Source of the DNA: JAPHTQ01 sp050288165
GTDB lineage: Bacteria > Pseudomonadota > Gammaproteobacteria > Thiohalomonadales > Thiohalomonadaceae
Assembly (NCBI GenBank): GCA_050288165.1
Contig: JBNKDG010000009.1
Span: 102,540-166,539, forward strand
Reading direction: 5' to 3'
DNA length: 64,000 nt
Part shown: positions 35,144-43,299 of the stretch, piece after piece
Position numbering within the stretch: the first letter of the stretch is position 1
Layout: every line of letters begins with the position of its first letter
Position numbers and translations under genes: made by a program
Notes under the pieces: model-generated
Told to the model about the DNA's origin: nothing
Database searches by the model: none
The model's input: only the letters and a program-made list of their open reading frames with translations

Positions 35144-36195
35144 CAGCTAATAACGACCCGCTCGCCTTCGCTGTGTGCTTCGATGGTGCCGATTAACGTG
35201 ACCTCTTCACCGGCGCTACGCAGTTGTGCCATCGCTTTTTCCGCCTGATCGGCCGGGACAACGACTGCCATGCCGATGCCGCAGTTGAAGGTACGGTACA
35301 TCTCACTGTCGGCAATGTTGCCCTGCTGTTGCAGCCAGTCGAAGATCGCCGGGCGCTGCCAATTGTTGCTGTCGATCATGGCGCGGCAACCTTCCGGCAG
35401 AACACGTGGCAGGTTTTCCGGCAGACCACCGCCTGTGATGTGGGCCAGGGCATGGACTTCCACACTCTTGAACAGTTCCAGCAGCGGTTTGACGTAGATC
35501 CGGGTCGGGGTCAACAGCACTTCGCCCAGCGGACGACCGTTGAAATCGTCGTCCAGTTTGGCGCCGCTGACTTCAATGACTTTGCGCACCAGGGAGTAGC
35601 CATTAGAGTGGGGGCCGGAGGAGGCGATGCCGAGGATCGCGTCGCCCGCCTTGACCTTGCTGCCGTCGATGATGTCGCTCTTCTCCACCACGCCGACGCA
35701 GAAGCCGGCCAGGTCGTAATCGCCGTGCTGGTACATGCCGGGCATCTCGGCGGTTTCGCCGCCGGAGAGGGCGCAGCCGGAGAGTTCGCAGCCGTCGGCA
35801 ATACCTTTGATGACGTCGGTAGCAGCATCCACTTCCAGGTGGCCGGTGGCGTAGTAGTCGAGGAAGAACAGCGGTTCCGCGCCACCGACGATCAGGTCGT
35901 TGACGCACATGGCCACCAGGTCGATACCGATGGTGTCGTGCTTGTTCATCTCCATCGCCAGTTTCAGCTTGGTGCCGACGCCGTCGGTGCCGGAGACCAG
36001 TACCGGTTGCTTGTAACGATCCAGTGGCACTTCGAACAGGGCACCGAAGCCGCCCAGACCACCCATGACACCGGGGCGCGAGGTTCGTTTGGCGTGGGGT
36101 TTGATGCGTTCGATCAGGCTGTTGCCTGCGTCGATGTCCACACCTGCATCGCGATAACTGAGGCCGGTGCCGCCGCTTGTCTGTTTGTTGCTCAC
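35143..36195 (-). CDS. purM: Phosphoribosylformylglycinamidine cyclo-ligase
   Basis: PurM (AIR synthase) closes the imidazole ring from FGAM with ATP. I take the GTG at 36195, preceded by GGGAGAAA, which gives 350 residues; a TTG five codons upstream is an alternative. Typical segments are LSYRDAGVDIDAGN at the start, VSGTDGVGTKLKLA near 65, DYYATGHL near 108 and LAHITGGGLPENLPRVL near 245. It forms an operon with purN and is divergent from the DUF2066 gene. Confidence 0.97.
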   Translation of the reverse strand: MSNKQTSGGTGLSYRDAGVDIDAGNSLIERIKPHAKRTSRPGVMGGLGGFGALFEVPLDRYKQPVLVSGTDGVGTKLKLAMEMNKHDTIGIDLVAMCVNDLIVGGAEPLFFLDYYATGHLEVDAATDVIKGIADGCELSGCALSGGETAEMPGMYQHGDYDLAGFCVGVVEKSDIIDGSKVKAGDAILGIASSGPHSNGYSLVRKVIEVSGAKLDDDFNGRPLGEVLLTPTRIYVKPLLELFKSVEVHALAHITGGGLPENLPRVLPEGCRAMIDSNNWQRPAIFDWLQQQGNIADSEMYRTFNCGIGMAVVVPADQAEKAMAQLRSAGEEVTLIGTIEAHSEGERVVIS

Positions 36196-36334
36196 GGAAC
36201 TTTCTCCCAAAAAGTGACGCCGAACAGGGACGCCCTGATGAAGCGCGCTATTCTACCAGCGCGCGGGGGCCGCGTCTTGCTATCATAGCGGCGTTACCGT
36301 AACTTGAACCTCCCTTTGGGATGATTGCGATCTG
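36196..36334. promoter_or_regulatory. Divergent promoter region purM / DUF2066
   Basis: The 139-base gap between divergent operons must drive both. Minus-strand TAGAAT near 36252-36257 and plus-strand TATCAT near 36279-36284 are candidate -10 boxes, but neither has a good -35. Confidence 0.35.
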
Positions 36335-37477
36335 ATGAGAAATTCAACGATTTTTGCCCTGTTATTCCTTGTTGCGGCGTCGCCACTGTTTGCCGCGGAC
36401 AGCCTGGGCCTGTACCAGGACGAAGTGCTAGTCACCGACCAGAGTGAGCAGGCCAGGCTTGACGGTATGCAGCAGGCCATGGGCAATGTGCTGCTCAAGG
36501 TCAGCGGCACGGCGCAGGTATTGGATAACGAATGGTTGCTGACGTCGATGAGTACCGCCGGCCAGTTTGTACAGCAGTATCGCTACCGCAGCGAAGCGAT
36601 CCCGCCGGAAGAGCAGCAGCCGGATGAGAACGGCAAGGTGCTGCGGGAGCGGCTCTATCTTTCCGTCCGTTTCGACACTAACAGTATCGATGACTTGTTG
36701 CGTCAGCACGGCTTCAATGTCTGGGGTGGAACCCGCCCGGTTACCCTGATCTGGCTCGGCGTAGAGCAGGCCGGTAGCCGGGTGTTGGTTGGTGCCAACG
36801 ACACCGGTCTGGTGCGTGAATTAATCGACAAAGAGGCGGCACATCGTGCGCTGCCGGTGAAACTGCCGCTACTCGATCTGACCGACCAGTCGGCGATCAG
36901 CATGGCCGACATCTGGGGCGATTTTCTCGATAGCATCCAGTCGGCCTCATTGCGCTATCGCCCGCAGGCGGTGCTGGTCGGACGTCTCTATCCGGTCAGT
37001 GGCGGTCAGTGGGGTGTGCGTTGGACCCTGCTTTATCAGGGCGAGGTGTTCCGCTGGATGCAGCAGTCGAGCGAGGTGGCGCCGTTGATCGCCGAAGGGA
37101 TCGGCAATACCGCCGAGCAACTGGTGCAGCGTTTTGCGGTGAGCTTTGTCAGTGGTAGTGATGACATCCTGCTGGAGGTTAGCGGGGTACAGGGGCTTTC
37201 CACCTACAGCAAGGTGACCGAATACCTCGGCGGCCTGCCGGGAGTGAAAGAGGTCAAGGTGCTGAAAATGATGCCGACCGCATTGAGCATTCGCATCCGT
37301 ACCGAAGGCGGCAGCGAGGCGGCCCTGCAGACCATCTCCCTTGGGGATGTGCTTGAAGCACAGGCCCCACCGCTGGGCGAAGAGCCGCAGACGCCACCGG
37401 AGAATAGTGACAATAGCGGTGAAGCCGCGGACGCAAAACTTCCACCGAAAATTCACTACTACCGCATGGTGCCGTGA
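36335..37477 (+). CDS. DUF2066 domain periplasmic protein
   Basis: The 380-residue protein has a signal peptide (MRNSTIFALLFLVAASPLFA) and a DUF2066 region that begins LYQDEVLVTDQSEQARLDGM and includes ALLKVSG-type segments (NVLLKVSGTAQVL). The C-terminal 30 residues are Pro/Glu-rich and look disordered. Function of the family is not known; it is commonly found opposite purM and ahead of hda in gammaproteobacteria. Its last four bases overlap the next gene, so it heads a translationally coupled chain. Confidence 0.9.
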   Translation: MRNSTIFALLFLVAASPLFAADSLGLYQDEVLVTDQSEQARLDGMQQAMGNVLLKVSGTAQVLDNEWLLTSMSTAGQFVQQYRYRSEAIPPEEQQPDENGKVLRERLYLSVRFDTNSIDDLLRQHGFNVWGGTRPVTLIWLGVEQAGSRVLVGANDTGLVRELIDKEAAHRALPVKLPLLDLTDQSAISMADIWGDFLDSIQSASLRYRPQAVLVGRLYPVSGGQWGVRWTLLYQGEVFRWMQQSSEVAPLIAEGIGNTAEQLVQRFAVSFVSGSDDILLEVSGVQGLSTYSKVTEYLGGLPGVKEVKVLKMMPTALSIRIRTEGGSEAALQTISLGDVLEAQAPPLGEEPQTPPENSDNSGEAADAKLPPKIHYYRMVP

Positions 37478-38037
37478 ACAGACGCCAGATACCGAATGTT
37501 ATTACTGTCCTGCGTATCCTGCTGGTGATACCGATTATGGTGTTGCTGGCACGGCAGGAGTATGGCTCGGTACTGGTGCTGTTTGCTATCGCGGGCCTGA
37601 GCGATGGTCTGGACGGCTATCTGGCACGTCGTTTCTGCTGGCAGACCCGTCTCGGTTCCCTGCTCGATCCGTTAGCCGATAAATTCATGCTGGTCGGCAC
37701 CTATCTGGTGCTGGGCTGGAACGGCCTGTTGGCCTGGTGGCTGGTGGGGCTGGTGATACTGCGGGATGTGGTGATTGTCGGTGGTGCCAGCGCCTATCAC
37801 TACTTCTGCCAAAGCCTGACCATGGAACCGACCCGCATCAGCAAGATCAATACGGTGCTGCAGATTGCCCTGGGGCTGCTCATCATCGTCGCCGCATTGG
37901 TTTCGTGGATCCCGCAATGGATGATCGTGGCGATGATTGCCGCGGTGGCAATCTCCACCGTATGGAGCGGTGTCGACTATGTCTGGCGCTGGGGCTGGCG
38001 TGCCTACCGTTGCTACTACGCAGGGAGAGAAGAATGA
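37474..38037 (+). CDS. CDP-alcohol phosphatidyltransferase family protein (PgsA-like)
   Basis: The 187-residue membrane protein has the family signature in SDGLDGYLARR and GSLLDPLADKFM (D-x2-D-G-x2-A-R-x8-G-x3-D-x3-D). Several hydrophobic segments are seen. It should transfer a phosphatidyl group from CDP-diacylglycerol to an alcohol in the inner membrane; phosphatidylglycerophosphate synthesis is the closest match, but a second pgsA elsewhere could be the main enzyme. The GTG start overlaps the DUF2066 stop by 4 bases. Confidence 0.88.
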   Translation: MNRRQIPNVITVLRILLVIPIMVLLARQEYGSVLVLFAIAGLSDGLDGYLARRFCWQTRLGSLLDPLADKFMLVGTYLVLGWNGLLAWWLVGLVILRDVVIVGGASAYHYFCQSLTMEPTRISKINTVLQIALGLLIIVAALVSWIPQWMIVAMIAAVAISTVWSGVDYVWRWGWRAYRCYYAGREE

Positions 38038-39095
38038 GCGAGTCGCAGAAGTGGTTTGTCCTGGCTGGGGTGAGCTTTGGTGGCATCCTGATCTATCTGC
38101 TGGCACCGGTGCTGACACCATTCATGGTGGCGGCGGTGCTGGCCTATATCGGCGACCCGCTGGTGGATCGGCTGGAGGCGCGTAAGCTCTCCCGTACCCT
38201 TTCGGTCACCCTGGTCTTCCTCATCCTTTCCGTCGCCGCGCTGATCCTGCTGCTGATCCTGGTGCCGATGCTGGAGCGGCAGTTCGTCCTGCTTGGCAGC
38301 AAGTTGCCGAGCTATCTGGATACCCTGCAACAGAAGGTGCTGCCCTCGGTGAGCGCCTATCTTGGCGTGGACAATGCCACCTTCGATCTGGCGACGCTGA
38401 AAAACCTGATACGTGAACAGTGGGGCGGTACGGTCAAGGGGGCCTTTGCTCTGCTTTCCCGTTCCGGTATGACCCTGTTGGCCTGGGGCGCCAACCTGAT
38501 GCTAATTCCAGTGGTCACTTTCTACCTGCTGCGTGACTGGGACATCATGGTGGCGCGTATCCATGAATTGGTCCCGCGCCGTGCCGAAGCGGTGGTCGCG
38601 CAGTTGGCCCGCGCCTCTGACGAGGTGTTGGGGGCCTTCCTCCGTGGTCAGTTGCTGGTGATGCTGGCACTGGGAACCATCTACTCGGTGGGCCTATCCC
38701 TGGTCGGACTGGAGCTGGCGCTGCTGATCGGCATGCTCGCCGGTGTGGTCAGTTTCGTTCCCTATCTCGGTTTTATCGTCGGTATCGCCGCCGCCGGGGT
38801 GGCAGCCCTGTTGCAGTTCCAGGAGTTGATGCCACTTGTCTATGTGGCGGCGGTCTTCATGGTCGGTCAGGCGGCGGAGGGGATGTTGCTAACCCCGTTG
38901 CTGGTGGGAGAGAAGATCGGCCTGCACCCGGTAGCGGTGATCTTCGCCGTGCTGGCCGGTGGGCAGCTGTTCGGCTTCGTCGGTATCCTGCTGGCCCTGC
39001 CGGTGGCCGCGGTAATTATGGTACTGCTGCGTTACACCCATGAGCAGTACGTCAGCAGCAGCCTCTATTCCCACCGGGAGGAGCCCCCGGCATGA
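38034..39095 (+). CDS. AI-2E family transporter (PerM)
   Basis: The start is the ATG at 38034 (GGGAGAGAAG upstream, 4-base overlap with the previous gene), giving 353 residues. About eight hydrophobic segments occur, with an N-terminal pair (LAGVSFGGILIYLLAPVLTP), a periplasmic-type insert (about 75-150) and a C-terminal region with VVSFVPYLGFIVGI and GQLFGFVGILLALP, typical of the AI-2E/PerM permease family. Despite the family name, the substrate is not known. It lies in the conserved perM-hda order. Confidence 0.9.
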   Translation: MSESQKWFVLAGVSFGGILIYLLAPVLTPFMVAAVLAYIGDPLVDRLEARKLSRTLSVTLVFLILSVAALILLLILVPMLERQFVLLGSKLPSYLDTLQQKVLPSVSAYLGVDNATFDLATLKNLIREQWGGTVKGAFALLSRSGMTLLAWGANLMLIPVVTFYLLRDWDIMVARIHELVPRRAEAVVAQLARASDEVLGAFLRGQLLVMLALGTIYSVGLSLVGLELALLIGMLAGVVSFVPYLGFIVGIAAAGVAALLQFQELMPLVYVAAVFMVGQAAEGMLLTPLLVGEKIGLHPVAVIFAVLAGGQLFGFVGILLALPVAAVIMVLLRYTHEQYVSSSLYSHREEPPA

Positions 39096-39790
39096 GCCCC
39101 CATCCGCAGCTGCCGCTGCGTATCGGTCTGCGCGACAGCGCCACCTTTGCCAACTTCTATCCCGGCGCCAACGCCGGGGCCTGCCATGCCCTGCAACAGG
39201 GGGGCGAACCCTTTATCTATCTCTGGGGCCCGGACGGTTGCGGCAAGAGCCATCTGCTTCAGGCTGCCTGTCATGCGGTGAGTGAGCAGGGGCTACAGGC
39301 GATCTACCTGCCTCTGGGTGAGCTGGGTATGGCCCCGTCTATGCTGGATGGGCTGGAATCGATGGGACTGGTTTGCCTCGATAATCTGCAAGCCGTGGCG
39401 GGCGATAGCGCCTGGGAGACCGCCCTTTTTCATCTCTACAACCGGCTCAGAGACAGCGGCAACCGTCTTCTTGCAGCGGGCAGTGTTGCGCCAGCAGGGT
39501 TGAGTCTGCAATTGCCCGATCTGGTCTCGCGCCTCGGTTGGGGGCCGGTGTTTCAGCTTCAGCCGCTGGACGATGCAGACAAGGCCGAGGCGTTACGGCT
39601 AAGGGCCGCCAACCGCGGGATGCAGATGCCAGCCGAGGTGGCTACCTATCTATTGCAGCGGTCGCCGCGCGACATGCATGCGCTGTTTGAGCTGTTGGAG
39701 CGACTGGATGAAGGGTCTCTGGCGGCGCAGCGTAAACTGACCATTCCCTTCGTTCGCCAGCTACTCGCCTCACCGGTAGCGATGCGGTAA
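39092..39790 (+). CDS. hda: DnaA regulatory inactivator Hda
   Basis: Hda (232 residues) is a DnaA-like AAA+ protein that with the DNA sliding clamp stimulates ATP hydrolysis on DnaA and so resets initiation. An N-terminal clamp-binding region (QLPLRIGLRDSATFANFYPG), Walker A (GPDGCGKSHL), Walker B (LVCLDNLQ) and sensor regions are visible; the DNA-binding domain IV of DnaA is missing, as expected. It overlaps the perM gene by 4 bases and ends the operon. Confidence 0.95.
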   Translation: MSPHPQLPLRIGLRDSATFANFYPGANAGACHALQQGGEPFIYLWGPDGCGKSHLLQAACHAVSEQGLQAIYLPLGELGMAPSMLDGLESMGLVCLDNLQAVAGDSAWETALFHLYNRLRDSGNRLLAAGSVAPAGLSLQLPDLVSRLGWGPVFQLQPLDDADKAEALRLRAANRGMQMPAEVATYLLQRSPRDMHALFELLERLDEGSLAAQRKLTIPFVRQLLASPVAMR

Positions 39791-39802
39791 GTAAGGCTGA
39801 TT

Positions 39803-40399
39803 TTATCCATTTTTCAATGAGTTGGCGGTGGTGGCGAGACGGCGTCCCAGGGCGATGCAAAGCTGTTTCTCCTCATCGCTCAGGGGCAGATTGTTCTCCG
39901 CACCGGAATGATGGCTGGCCCCATAAGGGGTGCCGCCGCCGCGGGTGTGTAGCAGTTCGGTCTCGCTATAGGGGATGCCGCAGATCAGCATACCGTGGTG
40001 TAAGAGCGGTAGCATCATCGACAGCAGCGTACTCTCCTGACCGCCATGCAGGCTGGAACTGGAGGTGAATACGGCGGCCGGTTTACCGATCAGGGCGCCG
40101 GATAGCCACTGTGGTGTGGTGCTGTCGAGGAAGTATTTCAGCGGTGCAGCCATATTGCCGAAATGGCAGGGGCTACCCATAGCCAAACCAATGCACTCTT
40201 TCAGGTCGTCGGCGTCGGCATAGGGGGCTCCGGTCTCTGGCACATCTTCTTCTGTTGCCTCACAAACCGCTGAAACTTCTGGCACGCTACGTAAACGTGC
40301 CGACATTCCCGGTATCTCTTCTATGCCACGAGCGATCAGTCGAGCCATTTCCGCAATTGCACCGTGACGGCTGTAGTAAAGCACCAGTATTTCGCTCAT
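39803..40399 (-). CDS. wrbA: NAD(P)H:quinone oxidoreductase, WrbA-type flavodoxin
   Basis: The 198-residue flavodoxin-like protein begins EILVLYYSRHGAIAEMARLI (FMN phosphate loop) and contains MGSPCHFGNMAAPLKYFLD and the FTSSSSLHGGQESTLL segment that are typical of WrbA. It reduces quinones by two electrons and is linked to oxidative stress. The gene is single, convergent with hda and divergent from the DUF4398 gene. Confidence 0.93.
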   Translation of the reverse strand: MSEILVLYYSRHGAIAEMARLIARGIEEIPGMSARLRSVPEVSAVCEATEEDVPETGAPYADADDLKECIGLAMGSPCHFGNMAAPLKYFLDSTTPQWLSGALIGKPAAVFTSSSSLHGGQESTLLSMMLPLLHHGMLICGIPYSETELLHTRGGGTPYGASHHSGAENNLPLSDEEKQLCIALGRRLATTANSLKNG

Positions 40400-40452
40400 C
40401 AGTGACCTCTTTCCCGCTTAAACCTGCAACCGGCATTCTACCGGCACATTCC

Positions 40453-40481
40453 TTGACAGCCTATAGGGGCGGTGATAGCTT
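40453..40481 (+). promoter_or_regulatory. Sigma-70-type promoter of DUF4398 gene
   Basis: TTGACA (40453-40458) and TAGCTT (40476-40481) are 17 bases apart, 39 bases ahead of the ATG at 40520. Confidence 0.5.
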
Positions 40482-40519
40482 GAAATCCCTTTCGATTCCA
40501 GGTTGCCCAGTTGTCTGTA

Positions 40520-40828
40520 ATGAGTTCATTTCAAAGGCAATTTTCCCTGCAACGGTGTGCCATTGCGGTACTAATGTTGTGTTTGGGTGCCTGCGCCGTG
40601 ATGCCGCCGGTGCAGGAGATGAGTGACGCTCGTCAGGCAATTAAAGCTGCACACGAAGCAAAAGCTGAGCAATACGCTCCACAAAAATTGCGCAGTGCAG
40701 AAGATTCCATGGAGCTTGCAACTCGTACATTAGAGCAAGGTGAGTATGAAGCAGCGAGGATGGCTGCCTCTGTTGCAAAGGTGTTAGCGATCAAGGCACG
40801 TGACGAAGCAATCGCCGCTACACCCTAG
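40520..40828 (+). CDS. DUF4398-type lipoprotein
   Basis: With the ATG at 40520 the product has 102 residues; a TTG three codons upstream is possible. A lipoprotein signal ends at the lipobox CLGAC. The rest is a helical Ala/Glu/Lys-rich domain (SDARQAIKAAHEAKAEQYAP) typical of DUF4398 proteins, which are small outer-membrane-associated helical lipoproteins of unknown function. The next gene, about 150 bases downstream with its own promoter, shares this architecture and adds LysM. Confidence 0.85.
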   Translation: MSSFQRQFSLQRCAIAVLMLCLGACAVMPPVQEMSDARQAIKAAHEAKAEQYAPQKLRSAEDSMELATRTLEQGEYEAARMAASVAKVLAIKARDEAIAATP

Positions 40829-40883
40829 AAAAAACGCTAAAAACCGATACAGGCAGATGCGGAGTAGGTCACACTCTAATTCC

Positions 40884-40912
40884 TTGACGCTTATATAGCC
40901 TGGTGCTAACGT
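40884..40912 (+). promoter_or_regulatory. Sigma-70-type promoter of LysM lipoprotein gene
   Basis: TTGACG (40884-40889) and TAACGT (40907-40912) are 17 bases apart, about 70 bases before the start at 40979. Confidence 0.45.
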
Positions 40913-40978
40913 GGACCCAGCATGAACGTTTAGTTTTCGCGTATTTTTATCAAGAATCGACAACGGCGGAGTCTCTTC

Positions 40979-41560
40979 ATGAAACTGTTTAAAGGTGTGA
41001 AATTTACGGCGCTTATCGCGATTGTCCTTAGTCTCGCGGTAGGTTGTGCAAGCACTCCGGAAGGAGATGATCCGGTAGCCATGGCACAGGCAGCCATTGC
41101 TGATGCAAAGGCCGCAAATGAAGAGGCCAAAGCTGCTGGTGCAGAGTGGCGTGATACCGACGCGCTGATTCAGGAGGCCGAAGCGGCTCTTGCTGCGGGC
41201 GACACCGGTAAAGCCATTCAACTTGCTGAGCAAGCTCGTCGTCAGGCTGAAAATGCCCTGGCACAGATGCAGAATCAGCAGGGTGCAATGAGTCAGTACA
41301 CGGTAATGCGAGGCGACAGTCTCTGGGCAATATCGGGTAAAAGCGAAGTCTACGGTAACCCTTACCAGTGGCCGCTGATCTACAAAGCCAACCGTGACAA
41401 GATCAAGGATGCTGACCTGATCTATCCCGGTCAGGAGTTTGATATCGAGCAGTCACCTTCATCTTCTGATGTTGATGCAGCAGTTATGCATGCCAAGACT
41501 CGCGGTGCCTGGTCTCTGGGTACTGCCGAAGACTCTGACATGGCTTACCTGAATAAGTAA
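40979..41560 (+). CDS. Lipoprotein with DUF4398-like helices and C-terminal LysM domain
   Basis: The 193-residue protein has a lipoprotein signal (lipobox LAVGC, Cys near residue 23), an Ala/Glu-rich helical region (about 30-98, with LIQEAEAALAAGDTGKAIQL) and a LysM domain (about 104-160; YTVMRGDSLWAISGK, then YPGQEFDI) that should bind peptidoglycan. It could tie the outer membrane to the wall, in the manner of other LysM lipoproteins; this is inference. The last 30 residues are unassigned. A strong terminator follows. Confidence 0.88.
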   Translation: MKLFKGVKFTALIAIVLSLAVGCASTPEGDDPVAMAQAAIADAKAANEEAKAAGAEWRDTDALIQEAEAALAAGDTGKAIQLAEQARRQAENALAQMQNQQGAMSQYTVMRGDSLWAISGKSEVYGNPYQWPLIYKANRDKIKDADLIYPGQEFDIEQSPSSSDVDAAVMHAKTRGAWSLGTAEDSDMAYLNK

Positions 41561-41587
41561 TCATTCAGGAACAAGGTAGTAAACTGG

Positions 41588-41615
41588 AAGGGGCTCTTGC
41601 AGAGCCCCTTTCTTT
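41588..41615 (+). terminator. Rho-independent terminator after LysM lipoprotein
   Basis: The stem AAGGGGCTCT (41588-41597) and AGAGCCCCTT (41601-41610) with a 3-base loop is followed by a T-rich tract. Confidence 0.85.
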
Positions 41616-41648
41616 CGTCGGTCGAATTGTATTGTGTGAACACCCATT

Positions 41649-42191
41649 ATGAAAAATATAGAGAAGCTGTTTGAGGGAATGATGTGGCAGAGCCGCTTCG
41701 TGGTGCTGTTCGCCGTGATAGCCAGCCTGTTGTCGGCGCTTGCCATGTTTTTCATGACCACTGTTGATGCACTGTATATGTGGAGCCACCTGCTGGAATA
41801 TGCCTCACCGGCGCTGGATACCGCTGCACGTGCCAGTTTGCGTAGTACTACCATTGCGCATGTGGTAGAGATTGTTGATGGTTACCTGCTGGCGACGGTG
41901 TTGCTGATCTTTGCCCTGGGACTGTATGAACTTTTTATCAGCAAGATCGATATGGCGGAGGATTCAGAGATGTCATCGAATGTCCTGCTCATCAATAGCC
42001 TGGATGACCTGAAGGCGCGTCTTGCCAAGGTGATTTTGATGATCCTTATCGTTAAATTCTTCGAACATGCAATTAATTTGAGTTTCAATACGGCCCTTGA
42101 CCTGTTGTCTCTGGCGGGCGGAATTGCCCTGATTGGTCTAGCGCTCTATCTGTCCCATGCCAGTGAGCATTCATCAACGGTTAAGCATTGA
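41649..42191 (+). CDS. YqhA family membrane protein (UPF0114)
   Basis: The 180-residue protein has about four hydrophobic segments and matches the YqhA/UPF0114 family (MWQSRFVVLFAVIASLLSAL, LLIFALGLYELFISKID, LAKVILMILIVKFFEHAI). The function of the family is not established. It opens a same-strand run of six genes that ends in acylphosphatase, but a short gap (18 bases) and change of role leave open whether it is part of that unit. Confidence 0.88.
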   Translation: MKNIEKLFEGMMWQSRFVVLFAVIASLLSALAMFFMTTVDALYMWSHLLEYASPALDTAARASLRSTTIAHVVEIVDGYLLATVLLIFALGLYELFISKIDMAEDSEMSSNVLLINSLDDLKARLAKVILMILIVKFFEHAINLSFNTALDLLSLAGGIALIGLALYLSHASEHSSTVKH

Positions 42192-42209
42192 GTCGTATAA
42201 GCAGAAGCT

Positions 42210-42701
42210 ATGAACAGAGGTCGCCAGAAAAGATATCGTCATATGCCGTCGTCGGTATCGTGGCTGTTACTCCTGCTGCTTATGGGCGGTAGTCATGTGG
42301 CAGTTGCGTCAAGCTTCACCGACATTGATGGTGTACAGCGAGATCTCGCTGATTATCATGGCAAATGGGTTGTCGTAAATTACTGGGCAACCTGGTGTCC
42401 ACCCTGTCTGGAAGAGATACCAGAACTGATCCATTTCCATGAAACTCATAAGGATAAAGATGCGGTCGTAGTAGGTTTTAATATGGAGGAGACCAGCACC
42501 GCTACATTGAGCCGTTTTGTGGAAGAGAATATGATGAGCTATCCAGTGGTGGCGATGTCTAAAGATATGCCGCTGGTTGGCAATATTCCGGGTTTACCGA
42601 CGACCTACCTGATCGACCCGCAGGGAAATACCGTGGCGATGAAAGTAGGTCAGGTCGATACCGAGATGCTTGAAAATTTTATAAAGAAAAACACTAAATA
42701 A
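42210..42701 (+). CDS. TlpA-like periplasmic thiol-disulfide oxidoreductase
   Basis: The 163-residue protein has an N-terminal hydrophobic segment (about 11-30) and a thioredoxin fold with active site WATWCPPCLEE (CPPC) and the cis-Pro segment GLPTTYLIDPQGN. Such TlpA/ResA-type proteins reduce disulfides in the periplasm, often for cytochrome c maturation or metal-site assembly. It precedes another thioredoxin-fold gene and a TolC/adaptor pair. Whether the N-terminal segment is cleaved is unclear. Confidence 0.9.
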   Translation: MNRGRQKRYRHMPSSVSWLLLLLLMGGSHVAVASSFTDIDGVQRDLADYHGKWVVVNYWATWCPPCLEEIPELIHFHETHKDKDAVVVGFNMEETSTATLSRFVEENMMSYPVVAMSKDMPLVGNIPGLPTTYLIDPQGNTVAMKVGQVDTEMLENFIKKNTK

Positions 42702-42743
42702 TAACGCCAGGCTATCTGGCTACCACACTCCACCCCCGGAGGA

Positions 42744-43283
42744 ATGTCGATGCAAAGACATATCACAGTACTTCTCTTTGCCGGACTCTCCCTGCTTTCC
42801 ACGCTAAGCATGGCAGCCGATGGCGTACGAGACCCCTATGCCTATTTCTTCAACGAGACCTTCGGTGATTTCTCCGAAGAACTGCAGAATGCCCGTGACT
42901 CGAATAAAAAAGGAGTGATGCTCTTTTTCGAAATGGACGAGTGTCCGTTTTGTCACTGGATGAAAATCAACGTACTTAATCGCCCTGACGTGCAGGCGTA
43001 CTATCGGGAAAATTTTCTGATGTACCCGGTAGATATTGAGGGTGATGTGCAGATAACCGATTTTAATGGCGAAGCGATGAGTCAGAAGGATTTCTCCTTC
43101 AAGGAATTCCGCGTACGTGCAACGCCGGTCATCGCCTTCTTCGATCTTGATGGCAAGCTGGTACAACGCCATACCGGAAGAACATCCGATGCAGCAGAAT
43201 TCATGTTAATGGGTAAGTTCGTCGCTGAAGGCAAGTATAAAGAGACCAAGTTCGCCCGTTACAAACGTATGCAACAACAGTAG
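42744..43283 (+). CDS. Periplasmic thioredoxin-fold protein with CPFC site (SoxW-like)
   Basis: The 179-residue protein has a signal peptide (MQRHITVLLFAGLSLLSTLS, cleaved near SMA) and an atypical thioredoxin active site, MDECPFCHWMK (CPFC), with the cis-Pro segment VRATPVIAFFDLDGKLVQRH. The layout resembles SoxW and related thioredoxin-like proteins of sulfur bacteria and of disulfide stress. The partner protein is unknown. It lies between the TlpA-like gene and the efflux pair. Confidence 0.88.
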   Translation: MSMQRHITVLLFAGLSLLSTLSMAADGVRDPYAYFFNETFGDFSEELQNARDSNKKGVMLFFEMDECPFCHWMKINVLNRPDVQAYYRENFLMYPVDIEGDVQITDFNGEAMSQKDFSFKEFRVRATPVIAFFDLDGKLVQRHTGRTSDAAEFMLMGKFVAEGKYKETKFARYKRMQQQ

Positions 43284-43299
43284 ATAACGGGAGCATGGG

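Noticed and set aside
35224..36288. 354-codon plus-strand frame opposite purM
   Set aside because: purM is certain on the minus strand; the plus frame is a His/Gly/Val-rich shadow.
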